From: JBGCFO01 sp045106955
GTDB taxonomy: Bacteria; Pseudomonadota; Alphaproteobacteria; Rickettsiales; Rickettsiaceae
Length of the DNA stretch: 57,027 nucleotides
Direction of reading: 5' to 3'
Assembly (NCBI GenBank): GCA_045106955.1
Contig: JBGCFO010000008.1
Span: forward strand, 1 to 57,027
The notes under the pieces are model-generated. The model ran no database searches. It was given only the letters and a program-made list of their open reading frames with translations, and was not told the DNA's origin. This document shows positions 37,135 to 46,347 of the stretch, one piece after another. The stretch's first letter is position 1, and the number at the start of each line of letters is the position of its first letter. A program made the position numbers and the translations under genes.

Positions 37135-38460
37135 ATGCAATTGACAATGTCATCTTTATTTACTAAAGAACTACTCAATAAAAGTAAAATTGGTATATTT
37201 GGTCTTTCTAGAACTGGTATTGCTACATATCGTTACCTTAAAGACCTCGCTCAGAACTGCATTTGTTTTGATGATGATAAAAACAAAATACAAGATTTTA
37301 TCAATCAATATGATGCGAACCACATAGCTAATTTATCAAATATAATTTGGAAAGAATTAGATATGATCGTGATTAGCCCAGGGATTTCACATGATCATGA
37401 AATATTTCACTTTGGCCAGAAATATAATATAAAAATCGTATCTGATATTGATATTTTCTATAATTTGTTAAACCCAAAAAAAATTGTTGGCATTACTGGC
37501 ACTAATGGTAAAAGCACAACTACAAAATTAATCACACATATTATGCAATCTGCTGGTAAGGATTATGTTAATGGCGGAAATATTGGCATTGCAGCTATGG
37601 ATTTAGATCCGAACAAGGCAGGTTATATACTAGAATTATCATCATTTCAGCTAGATTTAATCAATGATTTACGTTTAGATGTTGGTGTTTTATTAAATAT
37701 AACACCCGATCATTTAGATCGATATAGCAATATGATGGATTATATTAATTCTAAAAAGAAAATTGCCTCTATTATTAAACCAGAAGGTTTTCTTATAATA
37801 TGCACAGATAATTCCTTACTTCATAAGATTTATCAAGAATTATTGTTTGATCAAAATTATAGAAATATTAATATTCTGCCATTATCATCTAAAATTAAAT
37901 CATTATCTCGCATTTCTACTCAATATGGTTTGCATCCAGAAAACATTGCCGCTAGTCATCATGTATGTCAAATACTTGGAGTCAATTCTTCTGATATAAA
38001 GAAATATGTAACAAGTTTTAAGCAATTAAAATATAGAATGGAGCACGTCGGATCATATCATAATAATATTCATTTTTATAATGATAGTAAGGCTACAAAT
38101 ACTGTATCATCAATTTATGCTCTTACTAGGCTTGATAACATATATTGGCTAATCGGAGGCATTTTTAAAGAGGCAGATATATCTCGAATTACCCCTTATT
38201 TGTATCGTGTAAATAAAATATATATTTTTGGCAGAGATAAGCTACTTTTATCCCAATTGTTAATGGACAAAGCATCTTATATATTGTGTGAAAATATGTC
38301 AGAAGCATTTAATTTAGCAGTAGATGATGCAAAGAATAATCTAGCAAAGGAAGATAAAAATATCTTACTATCACCTATGAGCGCATCTACAGATCAATTT
38401 AAAAATTTTGAAGATAGGGGCAATAAGTTTACTGAATTATGTGGTAGATTTATACATTAG
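37135..38460 (+). CDS. murD: UDP-N-acetylmuramoylalanine--D-glutamate ligase
   Basis: A 441-residue Mur ligase that adds D-Glu to UDP-MurNAc-L-Ala in peptidoglycan precursor synthesis. The ATP loop GITGTNGKSTTT spans about 119-130; LELSSFQLD, NITPDHLDRY and the C-terminal FYNDSKATNT and LLSPMSASTDQFKNFEDRG are typical of MurD. The first ATG is used; the next in-frame ATG (MSSLF) is four codons on. It is not in a dcw cluster here. Confidence 0.96.
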   Translation: MQLTMSSLFTKELLNKSKIGIFGLSRTGIATYRYLKDLAQNCICFDDDKNKIQDFINQYDANHIANLSNIIWKELDMIVISPGISHDHEIFHFGQKYNIKIVSDIDIFYNLLNPKKIVGITGTNGKSTTTKLITHIMQSAGKDYVNGGNIGIAAMDLDPNKAGYILELSSFQLDLINDLRLDVGVLLNITPDHLDRYSNMMDYINSKKKIASIIKPEGFLIICTDNSLLHKIYQELLFDQNYRNINILPLSSKIKSLSRISTQYGLHPENIAASHHVCQILGVNSSDIKKYVTSFKQLKYRMEHVGSYHNNIHFYNDSKATNTVSSIYALTRLDNIYWLIGGIFKEADISRITPYLYRVNKIYIFGRDKLLLSQLLMDKASYILCENMSEAFNLAVDDAKNNLAKEDKNILLSPMSASTDQFKNFEDRGNKFTELCGRFIH

Positions 38461-38663
38461 ATTATCTGCTATTTATTTACTTTGTTACAAAATATGCAAA
38501 AACAATACAAGGAAGTATATAAAATTTACTTGAGCAGGGCCTAGCGGCAACAATTATATATTTCTACATTAACAAATTGTAACAACATAGATATTGTATG
38601 CATGTATCATGTTATTATTAATTCAGTATATAATAACGGCGTCTGTTTTGATCGATAAATAAG

Positions 38664-39350
38664 ATGAAAAATGATAATGAATTAACAAAATCTATTGAAT
38701 CAGAAGAGTATTTTCAAGATTCAAAATCTTGGTACTATACAAAATATCTGATGCCATTTGAGGAAAGATCGATAATGGCAATGTTAGTCATTATTGTTGT
38801 AGCATTTGTCATATTATTATCTTTGTCAGTCCGTCATATAGTGCCAATTACGAAAAAGGTGCAATACGCATTGCAAGAAAATATTCCGTTGTACAGTACC
38901 AGCGCTAGAATTATTAAAGCTGACTATTTACATAATAGTACTAAAGATTCTATTGCTGATATTATGATTAAGAACTATGTGACTAATCGAGAAAAATATA
39001 ACTACAATAAACTACACTCCCAATTTGTGTTTGTTAATACAAATTCTAGTAAAGGTGTCTTTAAGCAGTTTGAACACAAAATGAGTAAAGATAATCCAAG
39101 CTCATTTATAAATAAATATCAAAAATATGCAATAAGATATATCAAGATATTGTCTGTTCAGTATACGCAATCACAGCATGCTGTTGTAAAATTTCAATCC
39201 ACCGCTAAAGATATTAGTGATAATGTATTGGAAAACACAAAATGGCAGGCAGATATTGATTTTATAATAGATGATATCAATCTAAATGCGCCTAATAATT
39301 CTAAATTTAATTTTTTAATTACATATTACCAAATAAGTCAAATTCAATGA
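38664..39350 (+). CDS. virB8: Type IV secretion inner-membrane protein VirB8
   Basis: A 228-residue bitopic membrane protein: a cytoplasmic N-terminus (1-37), one membrane helix (about 38-57) and a periplasmic NTF2-like VirB8 domain. Seen: ESEEYFQDSKSWYYTKYLMPFEERS, typical of rickettsial VirB8, and the C-terminal NFLITYYQISQ. It overlaps virB9 by 4 bases. VirB8 nucleates the T4SS assembly. Rickettsiales often carry two VirB8 and VirB9 copies; this isolated pair could be either set. Confidence 0.88.
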   Translation: MKNDNELTKSIESEEYFQDSKSWYYTKYLMPFEERSIMAMLVIIVVAFVILLSLSVRHIVPITKKVQYALQENIPLYSTSARIIKADYLHNSTKDSIADIMIKNYVTNREKYNYNKLHSQFVFVNTNSSKGVFKQFEHKMSKDNPSSFINKYQKYAIRYIKILSVQYTQSQHAVVKFQSTAKDISDNVLENTKWQADIDFIIDDINLNAPNNSKFNFLITYYQISQIQ

Positions 39351-40126
39351 ATAATATAGCAAAATTACTAGTAATAATATTTACGTTCCTAATTATAGTT
39401 GCGCCAATTAATGTATTGGCAGTTAGAGAGTCAAGGCCAACGGCAATAGATAGTAGATTACGAGTTATGGTGTACAATCCTAATGATGTCTTTAAATTTA
39501 CAGGCTATTATAATTATCAGGCTTGCATTGAATTATCAAAAGATGAAGAAGTAATGACTATTTCGATGGGAGATACTACTAGTTGGGAGATAATACCTTC
39601 TGGATATAGAATATTTATCAAGCCAAAAGAGCTAGATGCAACTACTAACATGACATTAATTACAAATAAACGCACTTATTTTTTTGAATTATACGCAGAA
39701 GAAATACATGATATGAATGCTCCTGATATGGTTTTTAGCGTGCGTTTTTTATATCCAGATGAAGAGGTTGATGAGGTTTTTTCGCAGAATATAGCTAATG
39801 AAAAAATTGCAGATTATATTACTCATCCAGAAAATTATAATTTCAATTATTATATCAGTGGAGATGAAGATATTGCTCCAATTAAAATTTTTGACGATGG
39901 CGAATTTACCTATATGCAATTTCGCGATATTAACGCTGAAATCCCAGCTGTATTCTCAGTAGATAAAAATTTAAAGGAATCAAGCGTGAACTACAGGCTA
40001 TCGACTGATAGTCCTCGTATGATTGTCATTGAAAGAGTGTTTAAAAAACTTTCTTTACGGCAAGAGAAAAAAGTAACATGTATTTTTAACCAATCCTTCA
40101 AAGGTTCACCTCGTCAAATACCTTAA
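39347..40126 (+). CDS. virB9: Type IV secretion outer-complex protein VirB9
   Basis: A 259-residue exported protein: signal peptide about 1-25 (ending VLAV), N-terminal domain with ESRPTAIDSRLRVMVYNPNDVFKF, and a C-terminal VirB9 domain with IKIFDDGEFTYMQF and RMIVIERVFKKLSLR, which in homologues contacts VirB7 and the VirB10 barrel. Full-length, not the C-terminally shortened duplicate known in Rickettsia. The expected virB10-virB11-virD4 do not follow; dnaJ lies convergently 50 bases on. Confidence 0.9.
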   Translation: MNNIAKLLVIIFTFLIIVAPINVLAVRESRPTAIDSRLRVMVYNPNDVFKFTGYYNYQACIELSKDEEVMTISMGDTTSWEIIPSGYRIFIKPKELDATTNMTLITNKRTYFFELYAEEIHDMNAPDMVFSVRFLYPDEEVDEVFSQNIANEKIADYITHPENYNFNYYISGDEDIAPIKIFDDGEFTYMQFRDINAEIPAVFSVDKNLKESSVNYRLSTDSPRMIVIERVFKKLSLRQEKKVTCIFNQSFKGSPRQIP

Positions 40127-40149
40127 AAACATTGATGAGTTAAGATGCA

Positions 40150-40180
40150 ATGAATTCTAGATCTACAACTGCGAATTCAT
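40150..40180. terminator. Possible hairpin between virB9 and dnaJ
   Basis: An 8-bp inverted repeat (40150-40157 and 40173-40180) with a 15-base loop lies between convergent genes and overlaps the dnaJ stop codon. No long T-run follows, so terminator function is uncertain. Confidence 0.35.
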
Positions 40181-41322
40181 GTCCACAAATTTTTCATCTT
40201 ATTTAAAAAACCTTTGTCATCTTCTTGTTGCTTTGCATGATCAAGACCCAATTCTTTCTGCAATTCTTCGAGTAACTCACGTTGTTTTTGCGTCAACTTT
40301 TTTGGTATTTCTACATAAATATGAACGAACATATCACCACGAGAATTAGATCGTACCCTGCTCATGCCTTTGCCCTTTACCTTTAATATATCATCATTCT
40401 GAGTATACTGAGGTATTGTAAGTTCAATCTTTAATCCATCAATCGTTGGTACTTGTATTTTACCGCCAAGAGCTGCAAGGGTAAAATCAATAGGTAATTT
40501 ACAATGTAAGTTTATACCATCAACTTTATATATATCATGCCCAGCAATAGTAACAAACACGTATAAATCACCGCTGGAACCTCCTCTAACTCCAGCTTCT
40601 CCCTCTCCAGCAAGGCGAATTCTTGCATTATTTTCAATACCAGATGGAACATTAACTTTCAAATTGCGGTTCTTAGAATAACGTCCTATTCCATTACATT
40701 TTTTACAAATATTAACAATAACCTTGCCTGTGCCACCGCATGGTTGACATGGTTGTTCGATGACAAAAAACCCTTGTTGTATACGAGTTGTGCCAGAGCC
40801 GCGACATGAAGAGCAACTCTTCATAGGCTTATTGTCAGCAGAGCCGGTGCCATCACAGGTATCGCATTTAATGTCGCTAGTGAATTGAATATTTTTTTCA
40901 ACCCCATTAAAAGCCTCTTGTAGCGTAATGGTGACATTGTATTTTAAATCAGATCCTCGCACGGATGTTGGTTTTTGAGAACGCCCTCTTTGATTAGATC
41001 CTCCTCCCATAAAATCATTAAAGAAATTCCCGAAAATATCGTTCATATCTCCTGCATTAAAGCCTCCGTGTCTACTCCCACCGCCTTGCTGATGTTGTTT
41101 AAAATTATCATGGCCAAAATGATCGTACGCAGATTTCTTCTGCTCATCCTTAAGTACATCATATGCTTCATTGATCTCTTTGAATTTTTGTTCAGCATTT
41201 TTATTGTCTGGGTTACGATCTGGATGATATTTCATCGCCAATTTGCGATAAGCTTTTTTAATATCATCTTGAGATGAAGATCTACTAACTCCTAATAGAT
41301 CATAGTAGCTTTTGCTAGACAT
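40177..41322 (-). CDS. dnaJ: Chaperone DnaJ (Hsp40)
   Basis: A 381-residue type I DnaJ. The J domain (1-70) has the HPD motif in MKYHPDRNPD; a Gly-rich linker follows; four zinc repeats CDTCDGTG, CSSCRGSG, CQPCGGTG and CKKCNGIG are intact; then the C-terminal substrate-binding domains. It stimulates DnaK ATPase. It follows dnaK by 133 bases, separated by a hairpin. Confidence 0.98.
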   Translation of the reverse strand: MSSKSYYDLLGVSRSSSQDDIKKAYRKLAMKYHPDRNPDNKNAEQKFKEINEAYDVLKDEQKKSAYDHFGHDNFKQHQQGGGSRHGGFNAGDMNDIFGNFFNDFMGGGSNQRGRSQKPTSVRGSDLKYNVTITLQEAFNGVEKNIQFTSDIKCDTCDGTGSADNKPMKSCSSCRGSGTTRIQQGFFVIEQPCQPCGGTGKVIVNICKKCNGIGRYSKNRNLKVNVPSGIENNARIRLAGEGEAGVRGGSSGDLYVFVTIAGHDIYKVDGINLHCKLPIDFTLAALGGKIQVPTIDGLKIELTIPQYTQNDDILKVKGKGMSRVRSNSRGDMFVHIYVEIPKKLTQKQRELLEELQKELGLDHAKQQEDDKGFLNKMKNLWT

Positions 41323-41371
41323 AATTTTTAAAAATATTAAATTTTGATATTATTTTTTACATATTACAGCA

Positions 41372-41411
41372 TCTGATATTATTAATGAATAAAATTCTTA
41401 ATAATATCAGA
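41372..41411 (-). terminator. Hairpin between dnaK and dnaJ
   Basis: A perfect 14-bp inverted repeat (41372-41385 and 41398-41411) with a 12-base loop. The stem is AT-rich and lacks a following T-run, so it may attenuate or stabilise the dnaK message rather than fully terminate it. Confidence 0.45.
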
Positions 41412-41455
41412 CCAACTGTAACTACTAATGAATACAATCCATGAAGCAATGAATT

Positions 41456-43372
41456 TTATTTATCTTCACTTACATCCTTATAATCAGCATCAACTACATT
41501 ATCATCTGATCCTCTTTCAGCAGAGCTGTCAGACTCGGTATTCTCTTGGGATGTTTGAGATTCACCAGCTTTGTTATTGTTCATAGCATCGCCAATTTTC
41601 ATGCTTACAACTGTTAATTCTTGAGTATCATTTTTAATAGCTTCTAAATCTTCTTTTTCCAATGATTCTTTTAATTTAGATATCGCAGATTCAATAGATT
41701 CTTTATCTTCAGCAGAAACTTTATCACCTTGTTCATTTAAGGTTTTTTCTACTGAAAAAATGAGAGATTCAGCATGATTTTTTGCTTCAATGAATTCTTT
41801 CTTTTGCTTATCAGATTCAGCATTTGCCTCAGCATCTTTAATCATAGCATCAATTTCTTCTTCTTTTAAACCTCCAGAAGCTTGTATTGCAACTTTTTGT
41901 TCTTTGCCAGTTTCTTTATCCTTGGCAAATACATTAACTATGCCATTAACATCAATATCAAAAGTCACCTCAATTTGAGGTTTACCTCTTTGTGATGGAG
42001 GAATACCTTCAAGGTTAAATTGCGCTAGTAATTTATTATGAGCTGCCATATCACGCTCTCCTTGAAAAACTCTAATTGTAACAGCGCTTTGATTATCCTC
42101 CGCTGTAGAGAATACCTGACTTTTTTTAGTTGGAATAGCTGTATTACGATCAATTAACCTAGTAAACACTCCCCCTAGAGTTTCAATACCTAATGATAAT
42201 GGAGTAACATCAAGTAGAAGAACATCCTTAACATTTCCACTCAACACACCTGCCTGAATCGCTGCACCTAAAGCAACAACTTCATCTGGATTTACCCCTT
42301 TATGAGGCTCTTTATTGAAAAATTCTTTAACTGTAGAGATCACCTTTGGCATTCTTGTCATGCCTCCAACGAGGATTACATCATCAATATCAGATACAGA
42401 TAGACCAGAATCTTTCAATGCTTTCTTGCAAGGATCAATGGTTTTTTTAATCAGATCAGCTACTAATGACTCAAGTTTTGCACGTGTAAGAGTTAAATTT
42501 AGATGCTTTGGACCTGAGCTATCTGCTGTAATGTACGGAAGATTAATCTCAGTTTGCATTGTAGAAGATAGTTCTTTCTTAGCCTTTTCAGCAGCTTCTT
42601 TTAATCTTTGCAATGCAAGAGGATCGCTGCGTAAATCTATACCAGATTCGTTTTTAAACTCATCAGTTAGGTAATTTAATATTCTATTGTCAAAATCTTC
42701 ACCACCTAAAAATGTATCACCATTGGTTGATTTTACTTCAAATACGCCATCGCCAATTTCTAATATTGATACATCAAAGGTACCACCACCTAAATCGTAT
42801 ACTACAATCATGCCAGATTTTTTCTTATCAATGCCATAAGCAAGAGCTGCAGCAGTTGGTTCATTGATTATGCGCAATACTTCCAGGCCAGCAATTTTAC
42901 CAGCATCTTTAGTTGCTTGTCTTTGAGCGTCGTTAAAGTACGCTGGTACGGTAATCACTGCCTGAGTGACTGTTTCGCCAAGATATTCTTCAGCTACACT
43001 TTTCATTTGCTGCAGGATAAATGCTCCAATTTGACTTGGAGAATATTTTGCCCCATTACCCTCTACCCAAGCATCTCCTTGGTCGGATTTAACAATTTTG
43101 TAAGATACAAGGTCTTGATCTTTTTTTACAGTTGAATCATTAAATCGTCTTCCAATCAATCTTTTAGAGGCGTATATTGTATTTTGTGGGTTTGTAACCG
43201 CTTGCCTTTTAGCTGGATTACCAACTAATTTTTCTTTATCTTTGGTAAATGCTACCATCGATGGAGTAGTATTTTCTCCTTGTTGATTATGTATTACTTT
43301 AGGCTTGCTACCATCCATAACTGCAACGCAAGAATTTGTTGTTCCTAAATCAATTCCTATTGGCTGTGCCAT
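41456..43372 (-). CDS. dnaK: Chaperone DnaK (Hsp70)
   Basis: A 638-residue Hsp70. ATPase domain motifs IGIDLGTTNSCVAVMDG, IINEPTAAALAYG, VYDLGGGTFDVSIL and VGGMTRMPKV; substrate domain with LLLDVTPLSLGIETLGG; C-terminal lid ending in an acidic EDK tail. Length is normal. An RpoH-like promoter lies upstream. Confidence 0.99.
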   Translation of the reverse strand: MAQPIGIDLGTTNSCVAVMDGSKPKVIHNQQGENTTPSMVAFTKDKEKLVGNPAKRQAVTNPQNTIYASKRLIGRRFNDSTVKKDQDLVSYKIVKSDQGDAWVEGNGAKYSPSQIGAFILQQMKSVAEEYLGETVTQAVITVPAYFNDAQRQATKDAGKIAGLEVLRIINEPTAAALAYGIDKKKSGMIVVYDLGGGTFDVSILEIGDGVFEVKSTNGDTFLGGEDFDNRILNYLTDEFKNESGIDLRSDPLALQRLKEAAEKAKKELSSTMQTEINLPYITADSSGPKHLNLTLTRAKLESLVADLIKKTIDPCKKALKDSGLSVSDIDDVILVGGMTRMPKVISTVKEFFNKEPHKGVNPDEVVALGAAIQAGVLSGNVKDVLLLDVTPLSLGIETLGGVFTRLIDRNTAIPTKKSQVFSTAEDNQSAVTIRVFQGERDMAAHNKLLAQFNLEGIPPSQRGKPQIEVTFDIDVNGIVNVFAKDKETGKEQKVAIQASGGLKEEEIDAMIKDAEANAESDKQKKEFIEAKNHAESLIFSVEKTLNEQGDKVSAEDKESIESAISKLKESLEKEDLEAIKNDTQELTVVSMKIGDAMNNNKAGESQTSQENTESDSSAERGSDDNVVDADYKDVSEDK

Positions 43373-43475
43373 ATTCTAACCTCAACTTCTTAATTAATTA
43401 TTCAAATAATAAAATTTATTTTCTACGTACAATTTGATACTTGATTTATATCAAATTTAAATGTATATAAGAGAC

Positions 43476-43507
43476 ATATATGTATGATGATTTTAATTTA
43501 CAAGGGT
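43476..43507 (-). promoter_or_regulatory. Heat-shock (RpoH-type) promoter of dnaK
   Basis: On the minus strand CCCTTGTA (43499-43506) resembles the RpoH -35 element (CCCTTGAA) and is followed after 14 bases by TACATATAT, which contains CATATA matching the -10 pattern CATNTA. It lies about 105 bases before the dnaK ATG. Confidence 0.5.
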
Positions 43508-43591
43508 TATAAATAAAACTTCTTATATATAAGTGATGTTTAGTATTTACTTTGCTCCTACATGTGTTTAATAGGAATGGATAGTTGATCT

Positions 43592-43666
43592 GCGGGTGTA
43601 GCTCAGGGGTAGAGCGCTACCTTGCCAAGGTCGAAGTCGAGGGTTCAAATCCCTTCACCCGCTCCA
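43592..43666 (+). tRNA. tRNA-Gly (anticodon GCC), CCA encoded
   Basis: A full cloverleaf: acceptor GCGGGTG/CACCCGC, D stem GCTC/GAGC, anticodon loop TTGCCAA with GCC, T arm GAGGG-TTCAAAT-CCCTT, discriminator T and encoded CCA at 43664-43666. The anticodon stem CTACC/GGTCG has one mismatch (U opposite C at the second pair). Confidence 0.96.
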
Positions 43667-43752
43667 AAGATTGCTATCAATATTAGTACATACATTGAGT
43701 GTAGATTTGTTAATTGCATCTATGGTGATAAATTTTTTAACAATTACAATAA

Positions 43753-45660
43753 ATGAATATTTCTCTTACAAAAACTTTCTTAGCTCAAATTTTTTCTTTG
43801 CTATTTGTGCTTTTAGCTACACAATCTACAGTTAGCGCAAGATGGGCAACATACGAAGATGCAGATCTGTCAATAGAATCATATAAGCAAGATATAGTTG
43901 TTAATGAAAATGGCTCTTATCAAGAAATAGTAAGTGTAAGAAAGAAAATTCTTAAAGAATCTGCTCGAGAAAAGGCTGTAACATATCGTCTATACTACAA
44001 TGGCGAGAGCTCTGATCTAGAAATCTTAGAAGCAAAAACAATTAATGGTACAAAAGAGATAAATGTACCAAAAAATATGATAGAAGACCAAGCCTTAGCT
44101 AGTATAGGTTATGGCTTTGATGATACAAGACAAATATTGATTTCATTTTCAAATGCAGAGATTGGGTCAGAAATATATATCAAATTTAAACGAAACATGC
44201 GGACAGTCCCTCTGGACAAATTTTGGGCTATGTTATTTGATTTAGGATATGATAGTTCATATTGGAAATCATCTGAGGTAAATATCCATTCTAAAATACC
44301 ATTATATTTAAAGGAAAATGATCCTAATGATGCATTGAAAATCACTCAAAATAGCAAAGACGGATTTCATAATATAAATATCATACAAACCAAACCTATC
44401 ATTACAGCTGTAACTAATGAACCTACAAATGGAATATATAGCCCAAAATATCTTACCTGGGTCTCTGTTTCTAGCATGGAAGATTGGAGCAAACTAGGAA
44501 GTGAATTCAGCAAGGATTATTTAGCTATATTGAATCAAAAATTACCCAAACTATTTGAAGAAATAGCTAAAAAGGCAAAAGATCAAAAAAATACTACAGA
44601 TGTTATTAATTCAGTAACATCGCAATTGGCTGATAAAATCCAATATATGGGTGATTGGCGCTCAATCAAGGGAAAAATGATTCCACGAAATCTAGATCTT
44701 ATTGCTAGCACTCAAATTGGAGATTGTAAGGATTTTTCAATTGCAACTGCAGCAATATTAAAAAATCTTGGCTATATTGCAGAGCCAACACTAGTTGCAA
44801 GAGGAGAGCGATCATTACAATTTGATGCATTACCAGACTTAGATAATTTCAATCATGCAATAGTTAAAGTAACAGATAAAGATAATAATACATATTGGAT
44901 TGATCCTACAAATATTGCAAGCATGGCAAATGGAATATTTTCCGATATCTCAAGAAAAAAGGTCTTAGTATTAAATGGTAAAAATTCCAGCTATGATCAA
45001 ATTCCAGATATTGATTATAATCATGCTGAGTTAATTATAAACGAAGATATATATATTCAAAATGGCAATTCTGTATATGTTGTTGGTACTGCTACATGTA
45101 AAAATGAAGAAGCTCAACCAATTACTGGTCTGGGTTTGTATTATTCTGATCAGCAGATACAAGATATGATTTTTAGAAATACAAGTGGTGCAGATCTAGA
45201 AGAAAATTGCAAAAAGAAAGCTACTATATCAAATGTAAATACAAGAATTGTTGAAGATATCACAACATCCTATGAATATTGTCGAGATAACGCATTATTT
45301 AAAACTAATCTTGGTTTTGGTATGGATTTGCCGTACTATGCAATTGGAAGAATATTATCATATAAACCAGATCAAGTTCTAGATTTATTTATAGGTCCAG
45401 TTCTAACTTATAAATATCATGCAGAATTTAAAACTGCGAAAATTAAGCAAGTCCAAGATTTAAACTACGAAATCAAAACTCCGTGGATTTATATCAAAAG
45501 AGAAGCTAGTGAATCTAAAAACGGAATAATATTTGATCAGAAAGTGGTTATTTTGAAATCTATTATTACAAACTCCGAAATCAATTCAAAGGAATATAAA
45601 GATTTTAAGAAAGAAATCGAAAGAAATATACAAGGTTCTAAAATTATTTTTGAGACTTAA
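43753..45660 (+). CDS. Exported DUF3857/transglutaminase-like protein
   Basis: A 635-residue protein with a signal peptide (about 1-29, ending VSA). Residues about 35-220 match the look of DUF3857 (SIESYKQDIVVNENGSYQEIVSVRKKI). A transglutaminase-like cysteine protease fold follows, with a plausible triad Cys325 in IGDCKDFS, His368 in FNHAIV and Asp384 in YWIDPT. A C-terminal beta-rich region follows (about 430-620). Expected in the periplasm or outer envelope. Function of this family is not established; catalytic residues being intact suggests activity. Unlinked promoter; tRNA-Gly lies upstream. Confidence 0.82.
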   Translation: MNISLTKTFLAQIFSLLFVLLATQSTVSARWATYEDADLSIESYKQDIVVNENGSYQEIVSVRKKILKESAREKAVTYRLYYNGESSDLEILEAKTINGTKEINVPKNMIEDQALASIGYGFDDTRQILISFSNAEIGSEIYIKFKRNMRTVPLDKFWAMLFDLGYDSSYWKSSEVNIHSKIPLYLKENDPNDALKITQNSKDGFHNINIIQTKPIITAVTNEPTNGIYSPKYLTWVSVSSMEDWSKLGSEFSKDYLAILNQKLPKLFEEIAKKAKDQKNTTDVINSVTSQLADKIQYMGDWRSIKGKMIPRNLDLIASTQIGDCKDFSIATAAILKNLGYIAEPTLVARGERSLQFDALPDLDNFNHAIVKVTDKDNNTYWIDPTNIASMANGIFSDISRKKVLVLNGKNSSYDQIPDIDYNHAELIINEDIYIQNGNSVYVVGTATCKNEEAQPITGLGLYYSDQQIQDMIFRNTSGADLEENCKKKATISNVNTRIVEDITTSYEYCRDNALFKTNLGFGMDLPYYAIGRILSYKPDQVLDLFIGPVLTYKYHAEFKTAKIKQVQDLNYEIKTPWIYIKREASESKNGIIFDQKVVILKSIITNSEINSKEYKDFKKEIERNIQGSKIIFET

Positions 45661-45685
45661 AACTATTTTAGCATTTGGCAAATAT

Positions 45686-45717
45686 ATTACTATGATTCAT
45701 TAACTAATCATAGTAAT
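45686..45717 (+). terminator. Hairpin after the DUF3857 gene
   Basis: A perfect 12-bp inverted repeat (45686-45697 and 45706-45717) with an 8-base loop, 25 bases after the stop codon. No strong T-run follows; the AT-rich downstream sequence may suffice. Confidence 0.55.
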
Positions 45718-45795
45718 GAATTAATTAATACTCACTTACTGTATTACAATGTTATTATAAAACTATTAATATGTCATCAATTAATATAGTTTGGT

Positions 45796-46290
45796 ATGAA
45801 AGAATGGTTTAAAAAGATTTTTAATAAGATTAAAGGCTGGTTTTCTAGTAAAAAAGTAGAGCAATCAAAAATACCTCCTATACAACCAAAAGCGCCACCT
45901 ACAAAAACAATGGGAAATTCCAAAGATTTAAGCAAAGAGAAGAAGACTGATAAACGTCGAAATAATACCATGGCTGAACAAATGCTAAATGATCATACAA
46001 AACAAACCAAACACACTGCCAAGAAAGTGCAAAGTGATATATTAGCGCAAGAGAAAAAATTAGCAGAAAGATTAGCTAACAGAGATTTAAGCAAAGAGAA
46101 GAAGATTGATAAACGTCGAAATAATACCATGGCTGAACAAATGCTAAATGATCATACAAAACAAACCAAACACACTGCCAAGAAAGTGCAAAGTGATATA
46201 TTAGCGCAAGAGAAAAAATTAGCTAACAAAAATGCAGAACGAGAGCTTCAACGGAAAAAGAATGAAAAGATAAGAGATAATCAAAGATAA
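45796..46290 (+). CDS. Small basic repeat protein, unknown function
   Basis: A 164-residue, strongly charged protein. Residues 1-20 (MKEWFKKIFNKIKGWFSSKK) form an amphipathic, Trp/Phe-rich basic helix; a Pro-rich spacer follows; then 53-residue repeats starting DLSKEKK and containing DKRRNNTMAEQMLNDHTK and HTAKKVQSDILAQEKKL, predicted helical. One full unit and most of a second are present. The tail (LQRKKNEKIRDNQR) is basic. No homologue recognised. The amphipathic start could bind membranes and the basic tail resembles VirB-type secretion signals, both only inference. Confidence 0.72.
   Translation: MKEWFKKIFNKIKGWFSSKKVEQSKIPPIQPKAPPTKTMGNSKDLSKEKKTDKRRNNTMAEQMLNDHTKQTKHTAKKVQSDILAQEKKLAERLANRDLSKEKKIDKRRNNTMAEQMLNDHTKQTKHTAKKVQSDILAQEKKLANKNAERELQRKKNEKIRDNQR
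45925..46223 (+). repeat. Tandem 159-bp repeat inside the small basic protein gene
   Basis: Bases 45925-46064 and 46084-46223 are identical over 140 positions except one (C/T, Thr to Ile), with a period of 159 bp (53 codons). Such identity at synonymous sites indicates a recent duplication or ongoing homogenisation. Confidence 0.92.
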
Positions 46291-46347
46291 AAATATTTTA
46301 ACCCGAACTATGCATATAAGGATTGGCAAAGAGATTTTAGTGTAGAG

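Noticed and set aside
45925..46223. CRISPR-like direct repeat
   Set aside because: Only two long units, in frame within one coding sequence, with no spacers or cas genes.
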